64,000 nt of DNA from positions 1-64,000 of the forward strand of contig CAWKKW010000009.1 of the NCBI GenBank assembly GCA_963850345.1, given 5' to 3'. Position 1 is the stretch's first letter, and each line of letters begins with the position of its first letter. This document shows positions 1-8,409 of this stretch, in pieces. The notes below the pieces were generated by a model. That model worked only from the letters and a program-made list of their open reading frames with translations, made no database searches and was not told where the DNA came from. This stretch comes from CAWKKW01 sp963850345. Its GTDB lineage: Bacteria > Acidobacteriota > Terriglobia > Terriglobales > Acidobacteriaceae. Both the position numbers and the translations under genes were made by a program.

Positions 1-33
1 TACCAACCCGCCCAATACAGCGGGAAGCAAACC

Positions 34-63
34 AAGGCCACTCCTCAAGAGTGGCCTTTTGCT
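34..63 (+). terminator. Rho-independent terminator of an upstream gene
   Basis: The 8-bp arms GGCCACTC and GAGTGGCC are separated by a 5-nt loop and followed by TTTT. The structure presumably ends a plus-strand gene lying before the window. Confidence 0.75.
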
Positions 64-115
64 TTTCCCGTGGCACTTAAGCCCCGATCGCACGCAATTA
101 CCGCTCCTTACAACA

Positions 116-799
116 ATGCAGATTCAACCACTACCTCTTCCTCCGAGGCGCAGGATTATCCGCGAGACCCTGACTGCAGTGAAGACACTTCTCCGCGCCG
201 CGCCTCTTTCGCTGCTCTCGTTGCTCGCCCTGATGCTATTCGCACGCGACGCCGGCAGCCGAACGCGCAGTCCGCATCCACTCCTGACTGTGCTTCCTTG
301 CGAACATATTCGTTTGAGCGCGCAATATCTCAGCCAGGTGGCGCCGGGCAGCGGTCCTGGTTTCCACTTTCATCTCGAGAACGAAACACCAAAGCCCGTC
401 AAGCTGGCAATGCCGGTTCCTTCGAGTGCTCACTGGTTCGCGGAGGAGGGCGGTCGGTGGTTATGGCGCGCTTCGAATGGCGCCGGCGGCAGCCTGGTGA
501 ATGCGCATCAGGAGAAAGGGCCGATGTTCGCGTATCAGCCGCATCGTGACGGTGGCGATCCAGCCTATCTGGTGGTTGCGCCCCGCGCTTCGCAGGAATG
601 GGATGAGACGCTGCACGACAATTCTGTCCTGCTCTTCAAGCCGAGCTGTGCACTTTGCAATCATCCTGATGATCGCCTGTATCGAGTCGTCTTCGGCTAT
701 GCGTATCTGCCGCTCCAGGAAGAAACCAACCCGGGCGTGATTACATGCGGACTTCGCTCCAACTTTGTCGACGTCCCTCCGGCCGTGCTGCGGAAGTAG
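116..799 (+). CDS. Hypothetical membrane-anchored protein
   Basis: I do not recognise this 227-residue protein. Starting at the ATG at 116, it has a basic N-terminus (PPRRR), one hydrophobic segment at about residues 28-43, then a soluble, probably exported domain of about 180 residues with a CALC pair near the end. An in-frame start at 59 lies inside the upstream terminator and is unlikely. The domain has repeated aromatic and proline positions, as in beta-rich envelope proteins, but no catalytic motif is visible. It stands alone, with about 200 bp before the next gene. The reading frame is sound; the function is unknown. Confidence 0.6.
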   Translation: MQIQPLPLPPRRRIIRETLTAVKTLLRAAPLSLLSLLALMLFARDAGSRTRSPHPLLTVLPCEHIRLSAQYLSQVAPGSGPGFHFHLENETPKPVKLAMPVPSSAHWFAEEGGRWLWRASNGAGGSLVNAHQEKGPMFAYQPHRDGGDPAYLVVAPRASQEWDETLHDNSVLLFKPSCALCNHPDDRLYRVVFGYAYLPLQEETNPGVITCGLRSNFVDVPPAVLRK

Positions 800-1005
800 T
801 CGCGGAGACATTCGAAGGTGTTTCCCTCTCGTCGTTTGAATACGAGAAAAAGCCGCTCCAGCTATGTCGCTTGGCACACGAATGCTCTCTCTACAATTCG
901 TTCTCTTGAAAATTTCTCCGCAACTTAATAAATCCGGAATTAAGCTCTGACGTCAGCAACCGGGGATGCGCATCCGTGTTTACTTCACTGTTGGAGGAAA
1001 CACGA

Positions 1006-1473
1006 ATGCGAAAACCCCTAGTATCGTTTGCGCTGAGCGGCATTCTGATTGCAGGAATGTCGAGCGGCGCCGTCTTTGCCCAAACGGACAACGCAACGCA
1101 GCAGCAGCCCACGGCGTCCACACAGCCCGCGCAGCCCGGTGGCGAAGTTCGCCATGCGATGGACCCTGAGAAGCAGCTGAAGCATATGTCACAGCGGCTG
1201 AAACTTTCTGCCGACCAGCAGAATCAGCTGCGCCCCATCCTCACCGAACGCCAACAGCAGATGCAGGCCATCTGGAAAGATCAGTCGCTCTCGAAGCAGG
1301 ATCGTCATGCCAAAGTCAAGAGCGTGCGCGACGATAGCAATGCAAAGATCGAAGCGGTGTTGAACGATACGCAGAAGCAGCAGTTCGAGCAGATGCAGCA
1401 ACACATGCGCGAACGCCGCGCCGAGCATAACAGCAACGCGCCGCAAGCGGCTCCCGCTTCACCCCAGCAGTAA
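1006..1473 (+). CDS. Periplasmic Spy/CpxP (LTXXQ)-like protein
   Basis: A 155-residue secreted protein. GGAGG at 993-997 sits 8 nt before the ATG at 1006 and fixes this start over an in-frame GTG at 976. Residues 1-26 form a signal peptide ending AVFAQ. The mature part is a charged, Gln-rich helical region with LKLSADQQNQLRPIL and LNDTQKQQFEQM, which match the two LTxxQ-type repeats of Spy/CpxP proteins. Family members bind unfolded periplasmic proteins or act as stress sensors; a chaperone-like role here is inferred. The gene is monocistronic and has its own terminator. Confidence 0.75.
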   Translation: MRKPLVSFALSGILIAGMSSGAVFAQTDNATQQQPTASTQPAQPGGEVRHAMDPEKQLKHMSQRLKLSADQQNQLRPILTERQQQMQAIWKDQSLSKQDRHAKVKSVRDDSNAKIEAVLNDTQKQQFEQMQQHMRERRAEHNSNAPQAAPASPQQ

Positions 1474-1489
1474 AACGTATCGCCTTTTC

Positions 1490-1530
1490 CACCAGGGCAG
1501 CCTCGCACGAACGGCGGCCCTGGATTTTTT
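1490..1530 (+). terminator. Terminator of the LTXXQ-like gene
   Basis: CCAGGGC (1492-1498) pairs with GCCCTGG (1517-1523) and is followed by ATTTTTT, just after the stop at 1473. Confidence 0.75.
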
Positions 1531-1587
1531 GTAACTGCGCGGGGTTCTTTTGTCGCCGCCGGCTTTCGGCGAAATGTAGCTACGCGA

Positions 1588-2445
1588 TCAGGGATGCGTC
1601 ATGGCGCCGGGCTGCTGAATCGCCTCAGCGTGGAATTTCTGGTAGTCGCTATTCCGCACGTGAATGTCTTCGCGGTATCCCTTGAACAACAGCACGCGCG
1701 CGCCGAGGTGAATCTCGGCGGCGGTCGGTAGCCATAGCTCGTGGTTCACCATCGCCTGTTCAAACTTGAAGGTGGTGCCCTTCTGGATCGAGGCGACCAG
1801 GCCGCCGCCCACGCGGAAGTTGTCGTCCACGTGTACTTCCATGCGCGACACTTCTCGATCTTGTTCATCGACCCAAAGCGTGCCGCCGATCTTCTTTGAG
1901 AAATCCTCGGCCATGCCATGCGTCTTGGCGTGCGGGTCGCCGCTGAAGTCGAAAGCGATGGTGTCGCGCCCATTCAAAGAGACGCGGCGCGGATTCGAAA
2001 CCTTCATGATCGCGAGCAAGCGGCTGACAGTAAGTTCGCTGTCTCCATGCATCGAGGTGTGCGCCGGCGTTTTCTGCGCCTTTTCGATTTCTTTGGTGAC
2101 GGACTCTTGCACCTTCTTCTCTTCGTCCGGCGTCAGCGGCCTGCCGTCCTTCTTCACCCGTCGCTCGATGCGGTGCGTATTTACAAAGAAGACCTCGTTC
2201 TCAACCGTCTCTGACTTCTTCACCCGCTCATTCCCGTCGAGCTCATCACGCTGCAGCTTTTCATGGTAGGTGTAGTCTTCGCGCACCGTGTCGAGCTGCT
2301 TCTGGTGTGCTTCCACCTCATGCATCAAGCTGGCAATGTCGGGAATTGGGCGTTGCGCGGCTCCGGCCGATTCGGCGCAGAGGCTCGGCGCGCTGCCTGC
2401 GGCAGCCAACAGGGCCACGGCGACTGCAAGAGGTCGAATGAGCAA
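1588..2445 (-). CDS. Secreted hypothetical protein (LolA-like fold possible)
   Basis: About 285 residues if started at the TTG at 2445, which has GGAG seven bases upstream. ATGs at 2514 or 2553 would run into the start region of the divergent holin-like gene. A hydrophobic N-terminus ending near SLCAES looks like a signal peptide. It is followed by a charged helical segment (EKVQESVTKEIEKAQK) and a beta-rich region with repeated F/W positions. The pattern (HQKQLDTVREDYTY early, GTLWVDEQDREVSRMEV later) resembles the periplasmic LolA/DUF1571-like proteins common in Acidobacteriota, but I cannot confirm the family. No catalytic residues are evident. Confidence 0.6.
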   Translation of the reverse strand: MLIRPLAVAVALLAAAGSAPSLCAESAGAAQRPIPDIASLMHEVEAHQKQLDTVREDYTYHEKLQRDELDGNERVKKSETVENEVFFVNTHRIERRVKKDGRPLTPDEEKKVQESVTKEIEKAQKTPAHTSMHGDSELTVSRLLAIMKVSNPRRVSLNGRDTIAFDFSGDPHAKTHGMAEDFSKKIGGTLWVDEQDREVSRMEVHVDDNFRVGGGLVASIQKGTTFKFEQAMVNHELWLPTAAEIHLGARVLLFKGYREDIHVRNSDYQKFHAEAIQQPGAMTHP

Positions 2446-2532
2446 GAGGGCACTCCGGCATTGGTGTAGATTCGTTAGTACGTTCGCGGCCCAAGACCGG
2501 TTCCCGATTTGCATCTCAGGAAAGGGTGTCAC

Positions 2533-2907
2533 ATGCTTCGTCTGTTGTTGCATTGGATTTTAAATGCCGCTGCGCTGATCCTGGTCTCCTGGTTTGTGCC
2601 GGGCTTTGAGGTGGCCAGTCTCATCAGCGCGTTCATCGCCGTCATTGTGATCGGCTTGCTGAACGCCACGCTGGGCCTGCTGCTCAAGATACTTACGTTT
2701 CCTCTTGGGATCCTCACGTTGGGACTTTTCTTCCTGGTGATTAACGCATTCATCTTGAAATTCGCCAGCGGCTTGGTCCCCGGATTCTACGTTCACACCT
2801 TCGGCGCGGCGTTTATCGGCGCGGTCGCCCTGGCGATTCTTCACATGTTGTTCGCAGCGATGTCGAAGTCGGATCGCCGCCGCAGAGACGTGAGAACCTA
2901 CCGCTGA
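2533..2907 (+). CDS. Phage holin family protein (4-TM superfamily IV type)
   Basis: A 124-residue integral membrane protein with about four hydrophobic segments (roughly residues 5-22, 27-47, 53-75 and 85-112) and a basic tail (KSDRRRR). The order, with VPGFEV after the first segment and GLVPGFYV before the last, matches the family 'phage holin family protein' / Mycobacterial 4-TMS holin (Phage_holin_4_2). Despite the name these are usually chromosomal proteins of unknown role. GGAAAGGG lies about 8 nt before the ATG at 2533. No lysis genes are nearby, so a phage origin is not implied. Confidence 0.85.
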   Translation: MLRLLLHWILNAAALILVSWFVPGFEVASLISAFIAVIVIGLLNATLGLLLKILTFPLGILTLGLFFLVINAFILKFASGLVPGFYVHTFGAAFIGAVALAILHMLFAAMSKSDRRRRDVRTYR

Positions 2908-2928
2908 TTATTTTCGCGCTTGCCCAGG

Positions 2929-3426
2929 CTAAGGCTGTTGCGTGCCGGGAACGGGCTGGACAGCATCGATAGCCGGGTAAGGAGAGGCGGGCACGGCTGC
3001 GCCCTGAGTGCGCCTCGCCCGATTATTCAGCACAGCGCGGCCATGTCCCCGATGCACGCGAGAACGTCCGGGTACGGCAGCCTGGATTGGCTGCTCCGGC
3101 ACACGCACCGCTCCTGACGAGCCGAACCCTGCGGGGCCGATACGTGGAAGCGGTACAACCTGCACCGCCGGCAACACTGCAGGCACCACTGCTGAAGCGT
3201 GACGCCTCTGTTCGTTCGAAACCAGCAAGACGGCCGCTACCCCAAGCCCCGCCGCCATCGCGGCGACCGCGAATCGGTAGCGTAAAGGGATACGGAGAAC
3301 GAGGTTTGGCCGGGTCAAGGACTCGGCGCTGAGTCGCGCAGCGATTCTCTGCTCCAATCCTGCGGAAGGCCGTTCCCGGCCGAGCCGCGCAAGTGCGGCA
3401 TCGATCTGTGCTTCGGCATGCTTCAT
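2929..3426 (-). CDS. Probable membrane-anchored anti-sigma partner
   Basis: A 165-residue protein whose ATG overlaps the stop of the sigma factor gene in an ATGA, so translation is probably coupled. The N-terminus (MKHAEAQIDAALARL) is a short helical region without zinc-finger cysteines. A single membrane helix follows at about residues 52-70, then a Pro/Ala/Val-rich tail with many arginines. Position and topology are those of an anti-sigma factor. The missing HxxxCxxC motif means it is not a classical zf-HC2 protein. Its regulatory role is inferred from context. Confidence 0.6.
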   Translation of the reverse strand: MKHAEAQIDAALARLGRERPSAGLEQRIAARLSAESLTRPNLVLRIPLRYRFAVAAMAAGLGVAAVLLVSNEQRRHASAVVPAVLPAVQVVPLPRIGPAGFGSSGAVRVPEQPIQAAVPGRSRVHRGHGRAVLNNRARRTQGAAVPASPYPAIDAVQPVPGTQQP

Positions 3427-4013
3427 AGCGCCAGCCCTTCTGCCTGCAACAATGCAGCCAATTCGCGGCGCGCCCGGAAGATCCTTGACCGAACCGATGA
3501 CTCGGTCACCATGAGCACGGCGGCAATCTGCGTGGTCGAGAGTTCCTCGATCGCCGAGAGCAGCAGGCACTCCCGCTCTTTTTTCGGCAAGCGGTCAATC
3601 AGCTGCAAAATTCGCCTGTACGCCTGCGACGAGATCAGCGAGTCTTCCGCGCCGGGGCAGTCAGCTTGAAGCTTGTGCTCCACATCGGCAATATCTTCGG
3701 TCTCCGGTCGCACCTTGGTCCGGCGCTTGCGATCGAGCACTACGTTCCAGGTGATGCGAATAAGCCAGACTCGCAGATCGCGAATCTCGCCCAATTTGTC
3801 CCGGTTCTTGAGTACGCGAACGAAGGTCTCCTGCACCGCATCCTCCGCATCGGAGGCATTGCGACAGACCGAGTAGGCGACCCGGTAGAGCATGGTCGAG
3901 TACTCGGCGGCAATCGCGGTGATGGCCTCGGTGGTATCGAGCGCCGGCAGTTCGGCCGTGCGCGTGGCTGCGGTCTCCATCCAGCCGACGAGTTGTCCTT
4001 CCATTACGCTCAT
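3423..4013 (-). CDS. ECF RNA polymerase sigma factor
   Basis: A 196-residue sigma-70 family protein. Region 2 runs at about residues 38-105 (YRVAYSVCRNASDAEDAVQETF, split by the usual ECF spacing, then RVWLIRITWN). Region 4 runs at about 135-190 (LPKKERECLLLSAIEELSTTQIA, then the SSVRSRIFRARREL recognition helix). It directs core polymerase to a small regulon. A leader of about 30 residues precedes region 2, and the ATG at 4004 is an alternative start. It is the first gene of a two-gene operon with the membrane partner downstream. Confidence 0.88.
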   Translation of the reverse strand: MSVMEGQLVGWMETAATRTAELPALDTTEAITAIAAEYSTMLYRVAYSVCRNASDAEDAVQETFVRVLKNRDKLGEIRDLRVWLIRITWNVVLDRKRRTKVRPETEDIADVEHKLQADCPGAEDSLISSQAYRRILQLIDRLPKKERECLLLSAIEELSTTQIAAVLMVTESSVRSRIFRARRELAALLQAEGLAL

Positions 4014-4202
4014 GCGGGGTTCTTCAGTAGAGACGCAGCAACTTTGATTTCGCTCACACCATCAAGGCCGATTTCAGCAAAGTGAGTCACGGACGCGCCC
4101 AAACTGTCATCTATCTGTTAGAAATCCGAAGTGGCGGTTTCGCTTCCAGGTTAGCTGGCGGATGAGAAGCCGCTCGAAAATTAAACCGGCCAAAAATTCC
4201 CC

Positions 4203-4985
4203 ATGCCTCGCAGTCAACTTATCGAGATTCACGACCACCCTTTGTTCCCGACGTTTCTGCGCGACCTCGTCACCGACGCCCTGCAGGTGATCTGGGACTT
4301 CGGCGATTTCTACAAGCCGATTGTGCCCAAGCTACGCAACGCGATGACGGCCTGCGGCACCTGCGCGGTGGTGGACCTGTGTTCCGGCGGCGGTGGCCCC
4401 TGGCTGCGCCTGTGCCGTGACTTTAACGAGCAGCCGCGGTTTCCGCTTACCGTCTGCCTGACTGACAAGTATCCCAACCATGAAGCCTTCGCGCGCGCCC
4501 GGGACACGTTCCAGTCGAAAGTCGCGTTCTGTCCCGAGCCAGTCGATGCCGCCCGCGTCCCTGTCGACTTGAAGGGCTTCCGCACCATGTTTTCTTCGTT
4601 TCACCACTTCGGCCCGGAAGAGGCACGGAATGTGCTGCGGGGCGCGGTGGAGAGTCAGCAGGGCGTCGGCATCTTCGAAGCCGCCAAGCGTAGCCCCGGC
4701 ACGATGATGCTCATCTTCTGGGTGCCCGTCATGGCGCTCCTGCTTACGCCGAAGATCCGGCCCTTTCGCTGGTCACGCCTGTTTTGGACCTATATCGTGC
4801 CGGTCATCCCGTTCGTGCTCTGGTTTGACGGACTGGTCTCCTGCCTCCGCACGTATTCGCAGGACGAGCTCAGGGAACTCGTTCGCGACATCCCGGGCGC
4901 GCATTGGGAGATGGGAGAAGAGAAGGCCGGACTACTGTCGGTGACCTACATGATCGGTTCGCCGTTCGCTGCCCCTAAGGCGTGA
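4203..4985 (+). CDS. Class I SAM-dependent methyltransferase-like protein
   Basis: A 260-residue protein. VVDLCSGGGGPWLRL (about residues 56-70) matches motif I of Rossmann-fold SAM methyltransferases. An acidic strand end follows (CLTDKYPN, about 85-92), then FRTMFSSFHHF at the usual motif IV position. Two hydrophobic stretches at about 168-182 and 193-210 suggest membrane contact, which is unusual for the fold. The substrate is unknown. It starts 190 bp from the divergent sigma operon and stands alone. Confidence 0.65.
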   Translation: MPRSQLIEIHDHPLFPTFLRDLVTDALQVIWDFGDFYKPIVPKLRNAMTACGTCAVVDLCSGGGGPWLRLCRDFNEQPRFPLTVCLTDKYPNHEAFARARDTFQSKVAFCPEPVDAARVPVDLKGFRTMFSSFHHFGPEEARNVLRGAVESQQGVGIFEAAKRSPGTMMLIFWVPVMALLLTPKIRPFRWSRLFWTYIVPVIPFVLWFDGLVSCLRTYSQDELRELVRDIPGAHWEMGEEKAGLLSVTYMIGSPFAAPKA

Positions 4986-5039
4986 ACCATCCTCAGGAAA
5001 ATCCAGAGTGTCTAACCAGAGAAGGTCACCGCAAATGAC

Positions 5040-5071
5040 AGAGCCCGCTGGGAGTGATCCAAGCGGGCTCT
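5040..5071. terminator. Bidirectional hairpin between convergent genes
   Basis: AGAGCCCGCT (5040-5049) and AGCGGGCTCT (5062-5071) form a perfect 10-bp stem between the stops of the convergent genes at 4985 and 5090. Neither side has a clear T tract, so it may act as a weak terminator or only protect 3' ends. Confidence 0.5.
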
Positions 5072-5089
5072 CGTCTAAAGATTCCGAAA

Positions 5090-5800
5090 CTACGGAAGCG
5101 ATTTGAGCTTTTCCGCGGCGATCTGTCCTGCAGCCGTGGTCTTGTCCTTGTCCTGAATTTCGGCGTAGAGCTTCTTTGCCTGCGCCGGATTGGTGGGGGC
5201 ATACAGATCGGCAAGTTGCAGTTTCGCGCTTGCGGCGGGAACGCTATCCGTCGGGTGGGCGATCAGTTCCTGATAGAGCTGAATCGCCTGAGGATCGCGG
5301 CCGGTGCGGTGATAGAGCCCCGCAAGCGCGGATTTCGCCAGAGCTGCCAAGGCGCTGGAGTGAGAATCGCTTACCTGCTTCAGCGCGGCTTCGGCCTGGC
5401 TGGTCTGGCCCAGGTCGAGGTAGCTCAGGCCCGCGAAATAGCGGGCATTCTTGCCAGACTCGAGCCAGCCATACTTGTCAGCAACGGCCACAAATTGCTG
5501 GTTGGCTGCCTTTGCCCGGGCCGCAGTGGTGGTGTAGGTGGTCTGCGAGGGATCGGGCGGTGCGCCAGGCTGCTGCAGCGGAGTCGTGTAGATCTCCAGT
5601 GCCTGCCCGAAGGCGATCTTCGCCTGTTCGCTGCGCTGATTGTAGAAGGCGGTGCCGCCGATGACGATGGCCAACAAGACCACGACTGCGATCGAAAGAC
5701 GGATAACGTTGGCGCGATGTTCCTGCACCCAGCCAAGGCCAGAGGTAGTGGCCTGAATAAAGCTGTCTTGCTTTAGTGCGTGACGGGTCTGAGTGTCCAC
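5090..5800 (-). CDS. YfgM-like membrane-anchored TPR protein
   Basis: About 236 residues from the GTG at 5800, which has AAGGA about 6 nt upstream; a GTG at 5872 is an alternative. The start VDTQTRHALKQDSF is followed by a basic region, one membrane helix (about residues 35-55) and repeated helical pairs: YFAGLSYLDLGQTSQAEAAL, SALAGLYHRTGRDPQAIQLY and LADLYAPTNPAQAKKLY are TPR-like. Order and length match the YfgM/ancillary SecYEG translocon group, which holds TPRs in the periplasm after a single N-terminal anchor. A part in envelope protein handling is inferred. Confidence 0.7.
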   Translation of the reverse strand: MDTQTRHALKQDSFIQATTSGLGWVQEHRANVIRLSIAVVVLLAIVIGGTAFYNQRSEQAKIAFGQALEIYTTPLQQPGAPPDPSQTTYTTTAARAKAANQQFVAVADKYGWLESGKNARYFAGLSYLDLGQTSQAEAALKQVSDSHSSALAALAKSALAGLYHRTGRDPQAIQLYQELIAHPTDSVPAASAKLQLADLYAPTNPAQAKKLYAEIQDKDKTTAAGQIAAEKLKSLP

Positions 5801-6143
5801 GAAATCCTTAGGAAATCCTTCCAGGCGGGAACTGGCAGCTACCACAGAGAAAGGTGTCTGCTTGAGATACACATTAGTTTAACAGTGGGTCTCTGCAGGG
5901 GTCAAACGAGGATTTCGCGTCGAATCGTCGATTGCTCGCGGCGGTGGCGTAGCTACCACTAAGACCGTTTGCGGGAAAGTGTTCCGAGCGTGGCCCCCCG
6001 GCCTGTGGGGTCGGAGGCTCCAAGTCAGGAGAACCGACACAAGGCAGGAAAGTCGAAAGTCTATCGGTTTATGAAGTCCAGCCGCAGACAGACATTGGTT
6101 CCGGGACGGAACCCGCACCGGAACCTCCGCGCCGCATGGTGAG
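5801..6143. other. Intergenic region with GC-rich hairpins
   Basis: No protein gene is convincing here. It has a nested possible structure: GAGC (about 5987) pairs with GCTC (about 6017) around a GGCCCC/GGGGTC stem. A second hairpin, GGTTCC/GGAACC, lies at 6097-6113. This could be a small RNA or a leader; I cannot match a known family. Confidence 0.3.
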
Positions 6144-6524
6144 TTACGCGGCGCGAACCGGATCTTCGATTTCGCCATTCTCGATCTTTTCCTGACATTC
6201 AATGCAGTAAGGAGTCCACGGCAGGGCCTCCAGGCGCTTGGCCCCGATGGTCTTTTCGCACTGAACGCATTCACCGAAGTTGCCGTCGGCCAGCCGCTCC
6301 AACGCGCTTCTTACCAGTGAAAGCTGGGTGTGCCCGTGGGTGCTCTGGCTGAACAGCATCTCTTTTTGATAGGAGAGCACCGCGAGATCGGCGGCGTCCT
6401 GGGTCTCCTCTGCCGCGGTCTGACGACCCTGTTCGACGGCGGAGATCATGTGCTGCTCCAGCACTTTCTGATGTTGGCGAAGCTTCTCTTCGAAATTCTT
6501 GGCGGACTGCGGGGAATATGCCAC
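6144..6524 (-). CDS. TraR/DksA family zinc-finger protein
   Basis: A 126-residue protein from the GTG at 6524, preceded by AGGAG at 11 nt; longer in-frame starts to 6629 are unlikely. An N-terminal coiled coil (about residues 8-85, NFEEKLRQHQKVLEQ onward) is followed by a four-cysteine zinc finger, CVQC (about 98-101) and CIEC (about 119-122), with the spacing of DksA/TraR proteins. Members reach into the RNA polymerase secondary channel and tune transcription, often with ppGpp. The coiled-coil tip lacks an obvious DxxDxA motif, so it may be a paralogue rather than DksA itself. Confidence 0.82.
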   Translation of the reverse strand: MAYSPQSAKNFEEKLRQHQKVLEQHMISAVEQGRQTAAEETQDAADLAVLSYQKEMLFSQSTHGHTQLSLVRSALERLADGNFGECVQCEKTIGAKRLEALPWTPYCIECQEKIENGEIEDPVRAA

Positions 6525-6701
6525 TTGTTTATTAACTCCTCTATAACGAAAACGTATCGAGCGTGCTAAGTAGAGAACGTGTATTGGACGTGAAACGTTG
6601 CCGAACATTTGCATTTTTCTTTTCCACACGTCATTTTCCTGCCAATCGTTGGTGAGGTGCCCTTGCTGCGCTGCTTCGCTGCCGTTAGGCTAAGAGCAGT
6701 T

Positions 6702-7079
6702 ATGTATGAGGATTTTCACGTAACCGACCGCTGGACGAACGAAGACCTCCACTGCCAATGGAAGGCAACGATGGTAGCCATCGCCACCCGCCATGCGGAT
6801 GCCGTCGATATTGGCTTCGAGGTGAGCGGCAGACATGTTTGGATCGCCCTGCCGAGCCAGGCGTGGGTGGAGTACAAGCGGCACACTGGGAACACAATCA
6901 CCGACGGTCTTGCGGCGCAGATTGCCGGCCACTACCTCAAGCAGGCGGTCGAGTCCGGCTATGACAATGGCCGCGAGATGTACACCATGAGCACCGCCGA
7001 GGTGCTTGAGCATCTCGAAGCAGTGATGCATGAGGCGCGGCACACAGCGCTTTTGCCTACGCTGCCGCTCATCGACTGA
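6702..7079 (+). CDS. Hypothetical protein
   Basis: A 125-residue soluble protein from the ATG at 6702 (MYEDFHVTDRW). It has no signal peptide or membrane segment. Strand-rich central sequence (AVDIGFEVSGRHVWIALP) is followed by helices ending EVLEHLEAVMHEARH. I do not recognise the family. It is followed 39 bp later by another small unknown gene in the same direction, so the two may be cotranscribed. Confidence 0.55.
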   Translation: MYEDFHVTDRWTNEDLHCQWKATMVAIATRHADAVDIGFEVSGRHVWIALPSQAWVEYKRHTGNTITDGLAAQIAGHYLKQAVESGYDNGREMYTMSTAEVLEHLEAVMHEARHTALLPTLPLID

Positions 7080-7118
7080 GCCGGACTGCTGCCGCAGATT
7101 TTCACGGAGACTCGCGCC

Positions 7119-7382
7119 ATGTTCGCACGCAAACTTCGCATCGAGCGAGTGAATGCCGCCGGTGTATCGTCTCCATGTCCCATTGCGTGGATCGATAACT
7201 TCGCTATGCGCAATTTCACCAACAGCGTGGAATTTGATGACACCCTGCCTCTGGCGGACGGTGTTCTCGAGACTGGCTTTCGCGTGCCCCTGGATGCCCT
7301 GCAACACGCCATGCAGGACTGGTTTCGGCGCAAGGGATATCTGCGACCGGAGGAGCAGCTGGTGGTCTCTCCCCAGCCATGA
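7119..7382 (+). CDS. Small hypothetical protein
   Basis: An 87-residue soluble protein with GGAG about 11 nt before the ATG. It contains a short acidic strand region (NSVEFDDTLPLADGV) and an amphipathic helix (DALQHAMQDWFRRKGYL). There is no recognisable domain. It probably shares a transcript with the 125-residue gene upstream. Confidence 0.5.
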   Translation: MFARKLRIERVNAAGVSSPCPIAWIDNFAMRNFTNSVEFDDTLPLADGVLETGFRVPLDALQHAMQDWFRRKGYLRPEEQLVVSPQP

Positions 7383-7556
7383 GCGTTGCGCGCGAGCCGC
7401 ACTGCGCCTGGGTTGGCTGCAGCGCTGAACCTATGATTCTGCAAGCTTTTTTGTTGTCGAGAACAACTCCAAAGCAGGGTGGCGCAACTCACATTCAGAT
7501 AAGGCGGGCGGGAGTCGATCGCAGCTTAGGAACGAACCGTCCGGGAGGATAACTGA

Positions 7557-7709
7557 ATGTTTCTCGGAATTGGAATTGTGCTCGTAGTGTTGTGGCTGGC
7601 AGGCTTTCTGGCGTTTCACACCGCTGGCGCTCTCATCCACATCCTGCTCGTCCTGGCCATCATTTCCATCGTGTTCCACTTTCTGCGCGGCGGAACGCGG
7701 GCGGTCTAG
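7557..7709 (+). CDS. lmo0937 family small membrane protein
   Basis: A 50-residue protein from the ATG at 7557 with GGGAGG (7543-7548) 8 nt upstream. Two hydrophobic helices (about residues 2-19 and 22-41) are separated by HTAG, and the basic end is FLRGGTRAV. The Leu/Trp helix, glycine turn, 'HILLVLAII' and terminal basic patch match the lmo0937/DUF5670 family of short membrane proteins, whose function is unknown. Confidence 0.75.
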   Translation: MFLGIGIVLVVLWLAGFLAFHTAGALIHILLVLAIISIVFHFLRGGTRAV

Positions 7710-7823
7710 CGAGCCTGCGGCAAGGAACGCAGGCAACCTCGAGGCGCGGCTTCTTCGGTAAGAGATGCCGCTTTGCTGTTGTCTCTTCAGGTAACTATTA
7801 GGATGCGTGGTTCGCGAACCTGC

Positions 7824-7856
7824 AAAACGCCCGAGGCCTTATGCCCGGGCGTTTTT
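7824..7856. terminator. Bidirectional terminator
   Basis: ACGCCCG and CGGGCGT arms are flanked by AAAA on the left and TTTTT on the right. It serves the plus-strand small membrane gene and the minus-strand apt gene, which converge here. Confidence 0.8.
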
Positions 7857-7866
7857 CACGTGACTG

Positions 7867-8403
7867 CTACTCGTCGTAGTGCAGCAGTGTGAATACGTCA
7901 TAGTCGGGGAACTTTTCCCGGCCCTTCAGGAAATCCAGCTCGATGGCAAACGCCAGCCCGGCAATGTGTCCGCCGAGTTGCTGCACCAGCTTGATGGTGG
8001 CTTGCATCGTGCCCCCGGTGGCCAGCAGGTCGTCGACCAGCACCACTTTTTGTCCGGGCTCGATCGCGTCCTGGTGAATTTCGAGTGAGTCGCTGCCATA
8101 CTCCAGGTCATACGTGACACGAACCGTCGGAGCAGGCAGCTTGCGCGGCTTGCGCACGGGTACAAAACCTGCGTTCAGCCGGTACGCGAGTGCAGGTCCG
8201 AAGATAAAGCCGCGCGCCTCGATGCCCAGGACGAGGTCGATGTCGTGGCCAATGTAGTGCTGCGCCAGCGCATCGATCATCGTCGCAAATCCCTTGCGGT
8301 CTTTCAGCAAAGTGGTGATGTCGTAGAAGAGAATGCCCGGTTTCGGAAAGTCCGGCACGGTGCGCACGAGCTCTTTGAGAGGCTCGCAGTTGATGGATTT
8401 CAT
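7867..8403 (-). CDS. apt: Adenine phosphoribosyltransferase
   Basis: A 178-residue cytoplasmic purine-salvage enzyme that makes AMP from adenine and PRPP. The N-terminus has PDFPKPGILFYDITTLL, typical of Apt. The type I PRTase PRPP loop VVLVDDLLATGGTM is at about residues 120-133, and GIEARGFIFGPALA at about 60-73. Length is normal and no active-site residue is missing. Its ATG lies 6 bp after the acylphosphatase gene, so the two form an operon. Confidence 0.95.
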   Translation of the reverse strand: MKSINCEPLKELVRTVPDFPKPGILFYDITTLLKDRKGFATMIDALAQHYIGHDIDLVLGIEARGFIFGPALAYRLNAGFVPVRKPRKLPAPTVRVTYDLEYGSDSLEIHQDAIEPGQKVVLVDDLLATGGTMQATIKLVQQLGGHIAGLAFAIELDFLKGREKFPDYDVFTLLHYDE

Positions 8404-8409
8404 GTCGGC

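Noticed and set aside
2533..2907. Holin-like gene as prophage evidence
   Set aside because: The family is usually chromosomal and no other phage gene is near.
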